From the NCBI RefSeq assembly GCF_900108915.1, contig NZ_FNYH01000007.1:94028-158027 (forward strand): a stretch of 64,000 nt of DNA, written 5' to 3'. Positions 61,601 through 64,000 of this stretch are shown here, piece by piece. How positions within the stretch are numbered: the first letter of the stretch is position 1; the number at the start of each line of letters is the position of its first letter. The notes beneath the pieces are model-generated. The model had not been told where the DNA came from and searched no databases. It was given only the letters and a program-made list of their open reading frames with translations. The position numbers and the translations under genes were made by a program. The DNA is from Allopseudospirillum japonicum. Its GTDB lineage: Bacteria; Pseudomonadota; Gammaproteobacteria; Pseudomonadales; Halomonadaceae.

Positions 61601-64000
61601 TGCAGGCAGCTTTGCCTGGACAGTCACTGACAGCGGAGGCGATACCTCCACAGCAGCTACCTGGACGCTGGATATTACCGCAGTTGAAGATGTACCGACA
61701 CTGACGGGCGTTACAACCACCATTACCGCACTGGAAGATACAGCCACCAATCTGATTACCGGAACACCAGTATTTGCCGATGTGGACACGACGGGTGATA
61801 TTGTCGCCACACTCACAGCAACAAACAGCTCTGCAACGCTGACAGCATCGGATGCCAGTGGGGTCGAGGTAGGCAACAGTGGCACCCATGCTATCACCCT
61901 GACTGGAACCGCAGCAGAAATTAATACCTTCTTACAAACCGCATCGAATGTGACCTACAAAGGGGTCGCTAACAGCACAACATCGGATACCGTCACCATC
62001 ACGGTCGATGATAGCGAAGGTGGCACAGGTACGGCTGAAACTGTTACGGTTAACTTTACCCCGGTCAACGATGCGCCGGTTATCGGTTCTCTCAATGGTG
62101 ATAGCACCCAAGTCAGTATTAACGCCTCTGAGTATATCGATGATAACAATGTCTCTGTGACCGATGTAGATGGGGACGAAAGCACCCTGAACTATAACGG
62201 TGGTTATGTTCTGATTGAGCGCACCTCAGGTATTGCAGATGGATCTTTTTTAAGTGATGCTGATGAAGTTGATCCATTGGATGTTTATATTAAGTTTGGC
62301 ACGACAGAGGGTGGGGCTGATTCAACTCCTGCAGCAGATGATAGTGTATGGTGGTTCGATGGTGCTAACTTTGTCTCCATTGGTACGGTTGATACGACAA
62401 AAACAGGTCAAAGCGGTGCCGATCTGCGCATTGATTTTGATACCGATAATGCCTCTGCACTCGCCGCTGAAGAGTTTATTAAATTCCTGAAATTCTCGGC
62501 TCCCACTGAAGGGGATCGTGTCTTCTCGGTCACAGTTAATGATGGGACGGATACGTCAACGGCAGCCAGCTTTACCATGACGGTGATTGATGACACCAAA
62601 CCGGTTGCCACCAGCTACACCGATAGTGGCAATGAAGATACGTCAGTCAGCCTGACAGCAACCGAACTGCCGACAACTCAGGACTCACAAGATACACCGG
62701 ATGCTTTGGAATATCTGACTATTGATACGTCTACAGTTGTCGGTGGTGTTTTATCACTGGATTCTACGGGCACGACAGGCACATCCACTGTTGGCGGTAT
62801 CAGCTATGGCACAACAGCAGGTAATCTCACTGGCACCGTACATATTAATATTGCGGATATCAGCAAACTGGATTTCACGCCAACAGCGAACCTTGCGGGC
62901 ACGGGTGCGGCAAGCTTTAGCTGGACCGTCACGGATGCAGGTGGTCATACATCACCTGAAGCAACCTATACTCTGAATTTGACGAATACTTCAGATGCCC
63001 CAGAAGGTACCGATAAAACAGTTTCTATTAATACCAGTCAAACTCATACCTTTAGTGCCAGTGATTTTGGTTTTACTGATGTGGATACTGGCGATAGTCT
63101 GAATCGTGTACAGGTCAATGTTCAGACGATTGATAATGGTGCTCTGAAACTGAATGATCATGCTGTGAGTGACGGTGACTGGATCGATCTGGCTGATCTT
63201 GGCAACCTGGTTTACACCCCAAATGCTGCGGGTTCTGATACCTTCACCTTTACGGTAGAGGATAACAGTATAAGCCACTCTACTGACGCCACACCTAATA
63301 CCATCACACTGAATGTCACCACACCATCAACAGGCGGTGGCGGTGGTACGGTCACCCCGCCACCTACAGATCCCACGGAAACAGTCACCGAAGAAACCAC
63401 CGAAACGGTGACCGAAGAAACCACCGAAACGGTGACCGAAGAAACCACAGATACGGTGACTGACGAAGCCACCGAAACAGTGACCGAAGAAACCACCGAA
63501 ACGGTGACCGAAGAAACTACAGATACGGTCACTGATGAAGCCACCGAAACGGTGACCGAGGAAACCACAGAGACGGTGACTGATGAAGCCACCGAAACGG
63601 TGACCGAAGAAACTACAGATACGGTGACTGACGAAGCCACGGAAACGGTGACCGAGGAAACCACAGAGACAGTGACTGACGAAGCCACGGAAACGGTGAC
63701 CGAGGAAACCACGGATACGGTCACTGACGAACCAACGGAAACAGTCACCGAGGAAACTACAGAGACAGTGACTGAGGAACCTAGTTTGGTTGATGGGGTA
63801 CCAGTCAGCTTGATCAGCACAACCGATGAACAAGGCCAACCGAGTACCCAAATGTACCTTGATCCTGTGCTCGCCGATCGAGACGACACCAACCAACAAA
63901 GTGCCCAAGCGGATATTCCATTGCATTTTGTTAGCCCAACTGCTGGGCAAAGTTCACCCCAGATGGTCACCTACATCAGCTTACCTGTCGGTGTCGGGAT
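58671..64000 (+). CDS. Giant DUF4347 / cadherin-like repeat surface protein (3' end outside window)
   Basis: Frame open without a stop from the ATG at 58671 (AGGGAAGGA upstream) to the window end, 1,776 codons so far. Residues ~10-165 are a DUF4347 domain: RQVIFIDASLPDYQTL, HIVGHGSEG (His66) and ILLYGCHVAANQAG (Cys109). About seven cadherin/VCBS-like modules follow, each closing with a variant of AVNDAPTIT. Then a Gly/Pro hinge (~1550), 17 octapeptide repeats and a new domain. The protein is rich in Thr, Asp, Ser and Gly, and my translation shows one cysteine only. No Sec signal is seen, so export is probably by a type I system that reads the missing C-terminus. Likely a large adhesin. Two pieces of ~130 residues are internal duplicates. 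Confidence 0.93.
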   Translation, partial: MQPTHHQLDRQVIFIDASLPDYQTLIDGLSETTDVVKVAPDQDGFQVMAEWAQTHSGYRAMHIVGHGSEGAQQLGNATLSHETLATYQAELSQIGKALTEGGDILLYGCHVAANQAGVDFIGKLSQATSADIAASDDLTGSQKLGGNWILEKEIGQIEYSDKSNAVISQLKEIPLLLSPAVGTIDFGSTNYWTSETPAADPSKTNILGSGLDLIVDNNGATQTDIEIKPVGGISSSASDMALALDDGAYDKIQFKSTDGGAFKVTSMVIKLTSGSAQELNFTAYKNNTEISGSSFSQTFNSNSTASVDFSSQTGFTNLDEIRITPTNPSALMNLYFDDIVIAAAEVSNNTPTITLPSSPSVSEDATSVAIADDIQIADDDAGDTQTVTLTIGGGTASLVTTTGLTGLTGNGTASISFSGSLTDVNNALDALTFTPTADLSGTNAGSIQIQTDDGNSGTDDETITFDITAVNDAPTITSSGNYTLTAVNEETPSTGVLVSAILADGNINGADVDSGASSGIAVTATTGTGSWEFSTDNTNWTSFGSVSTSAALLLDSATYVRFTGGTEYSGSANFTFQAWDQTSGSASTNGSAQTGNASVNGTSTAFSTNSATTSITVNAVDDAPTGSGAATPASFTEDTQGNLDLSGFTVADVDSASVTITLTASAGTLVASSSGGVTVGGSTTDTLTLTGAPGAINTWLDTTSNVQYTGATNASGTGAATITITGADGTTSNVAMGSVTVNITAVDDAPTVSAVPDDSVVLSVGQYLDLAASSVADVDSSVVTAVISVDSGTLTATSAGGNHSGGAAVVQADSQTVAVSGSPTQVNAYLNDTSELTFTSAASTTDVTLTVSVSDGMKAAEDTATISVLDVARPTASNYTDSTNEDTAVTAFSNTELPTTEDTDTGTAHTVEYITIDTSTVTGGVLSLTGTPAGGTSTTGGITFDTATGNLSGTVNIAIGDIGKLVFTPTAELSGTGAGSFAWTVTDSGGDTSTAATWTLDITAVEDVPTLTGVTTTITALEDTATNLITGTPVFADVDTTGDIVATLTATNSSATLTASDASGVEVGNSGTHAITLTGTAAEINTFLQTASNVTYKGVANSTTSDTVTITVDDSEGGTGTAETVTVNFTPVNDAPVIGSLNGDSTQVSINASEYIDDNNVSVTDVDGDESTLNYNGGYVLIERTSGIADGSFLSDADEVDPLDVYIKFGTTEGGADSTPAADDSVWWFDGANFVSIGTVDTTKTGQSGADLRIDFDTDNASALAAEEFIKFLKFSAPTEGDRVFSVTVNDGTDTSTAASFTMTVIDDTKPVATSYTDSGNEDTSVSLTATELPTTQDSQDTPDALEYLTIDTSTVVGGVLSLDSTGTTGTSTVGGISYGTTAGNLTGTVHINIADISKLDFTPTANLAGTGAASFSWTVTDAGGHTSPEATYTLNLTNTSDAPEGTDKTVSINTSQTHTFSASDFGFTDVDTGDSLNRVQVNVQTIDNGALKLNDHAVSDGDWIDLADLGNLVYTPNAAGSDTFTFTVEDNSISHSTDATPNTITLNVTTPSTGGGGGTVTPPPTDPTETVTEETTETVTEETTETVTEETTDTVTDEATETVTEETTETVTEETTDTVTDEATETVTEETTETVTDEATETVTEETTDTVTDEATETVTEETTETVTDEATETVTEETTDTVTDEPTETVTEETTETVTEEPSLVDGVPVSLISTTDEQGQPSTQMYLDPVLADRDDTNQQSAQADIPLHFVSPTAGQSSPQMVTYISLPVGVG
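63378..63785 (+). repeat. 17 tandem octapeptide (24-base) repeats
   Basis: Seventeen copies of an eight-residue unit of the form (E/D)TVT(E/D)E(T/A)T. ETVTEETT units alternate with DTVTDEAT or ETVTDEAT units, so there is a higher-order pattern. The stretch is very acidic and Thr-rich and sits between the cadherin-like modules and the next domain. Codons vary between copies, so the repeat is not a fresh expansion only. Confidence 0.95.

Noticed and set aside
63378..63785. Possible CRISPR array or tandem DNA element
   Set aside because: The 24-base units follow one another without spacers and are in frame within a protein.
63212..63970. Long minus-strand open frames with VSSVTVSV-type repeats
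   Set aside because: They are the antisense of the octapeptide repeats in the giant plus-strand gene, whose frame is open throughout and encodes known domains.

Overview
The window looks like chromosome of a free-living gammaproteobacterium of the Pseudomonadales/Oceanospirillales kind. The evidence is the gene families and their order: fimV-truA-trpF-trpB-trpA-accD-folC-SPOR, proA-nadD-rsfS-rlmH-mrdA-rodA-mltB-rlpA-dacA-ybeD-lipB-lipA, lspA-fkpB-ispH, thrH, a methylcitrate cluster of the AcnD/PrpF type, a [4Fe-4S]-type CysH, and a CbrA/CbrB-like two-component pair. I cannot name the genus. I saw no rRNA, tRNA, insertion sequence or CRISPR array.

Layout. 1-1.8 kb: end of a mannose-1-phosphate guanylyltransferase gene and a family-4 glycosyltransferase (polysaccharide synthesis). 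2.0-3.9 kb: lspA-fkpB-ispH with overlapping or touching ends. 4-6.1 kb: a TPR/GT41 (SPINDLY-like) glycosyltransferase. 6.2-12.1 kb: thrH, a nitrilase-family amidase, an EamA transporter, a DedA-PAP2 fusion, and two overlapping membrane proteins with degenerate GGDEF domains. 12.5-24.2 kb: proA, nadD, ribosome factors rsfS and rlmH, the cell elongation and peptidoglycan genes (mrdA, rodA, mltB, rlpA, dacA), then lipoate synthesis (ybeD, lipB, lipA). 24.2-27.8 kb: MaoC hydratase, an alpha/beta hydrolase and an acyl-CoA synthetase. 28-31 kb: a PAP2 phosphatase plus an LtaS-type transferase preceded by a perfect match to the PmrA/BasR box. 31-41.2 kb (minus strand): SPOR protein, folC, accD, trpA, trpB, trpF, truA, fimV. 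41.6-44.5 kb: a large protein of unknown function with DUF1266-like repeats. 44.6-51.7 kb (minus strand): gntR-prpB-prpC-acnD-prpF for propionate use, with matched operators, a clear sigma-70 promoter and strong hairpins at three gene boundaries. 51.9-58.4 kb: yqcC, cysH, the sensor kinase/sigma-54 regulator pair, yajQ, acpS. 58.7-64 kb: the first 1,776 codons of a giant DUF4347/cadherin-like protein that runs off the window.

How they fit together. Much of the window serves the cell envelope: lipoprotein maturation (LspA), cell elongation and septation (PBP2, RodA, MltB, RlpA, PBP5, SPOR protein, FimV), lipid phosphatases and surface polysaccharide. The rest is core metabolism: isoprenoid, proline, NAD, lipoate, tryptophan, folate, malonyl-CoA, sulfate assimilation and propionate. 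The least explained parts are the degenerate GGDEF pair, the DUF1266-like protein, the predicted PmrA-controlled envelope operon and the DUF4347 giant, whose only visible cysteine lies where a caspase-like His-Cys pair would need it.
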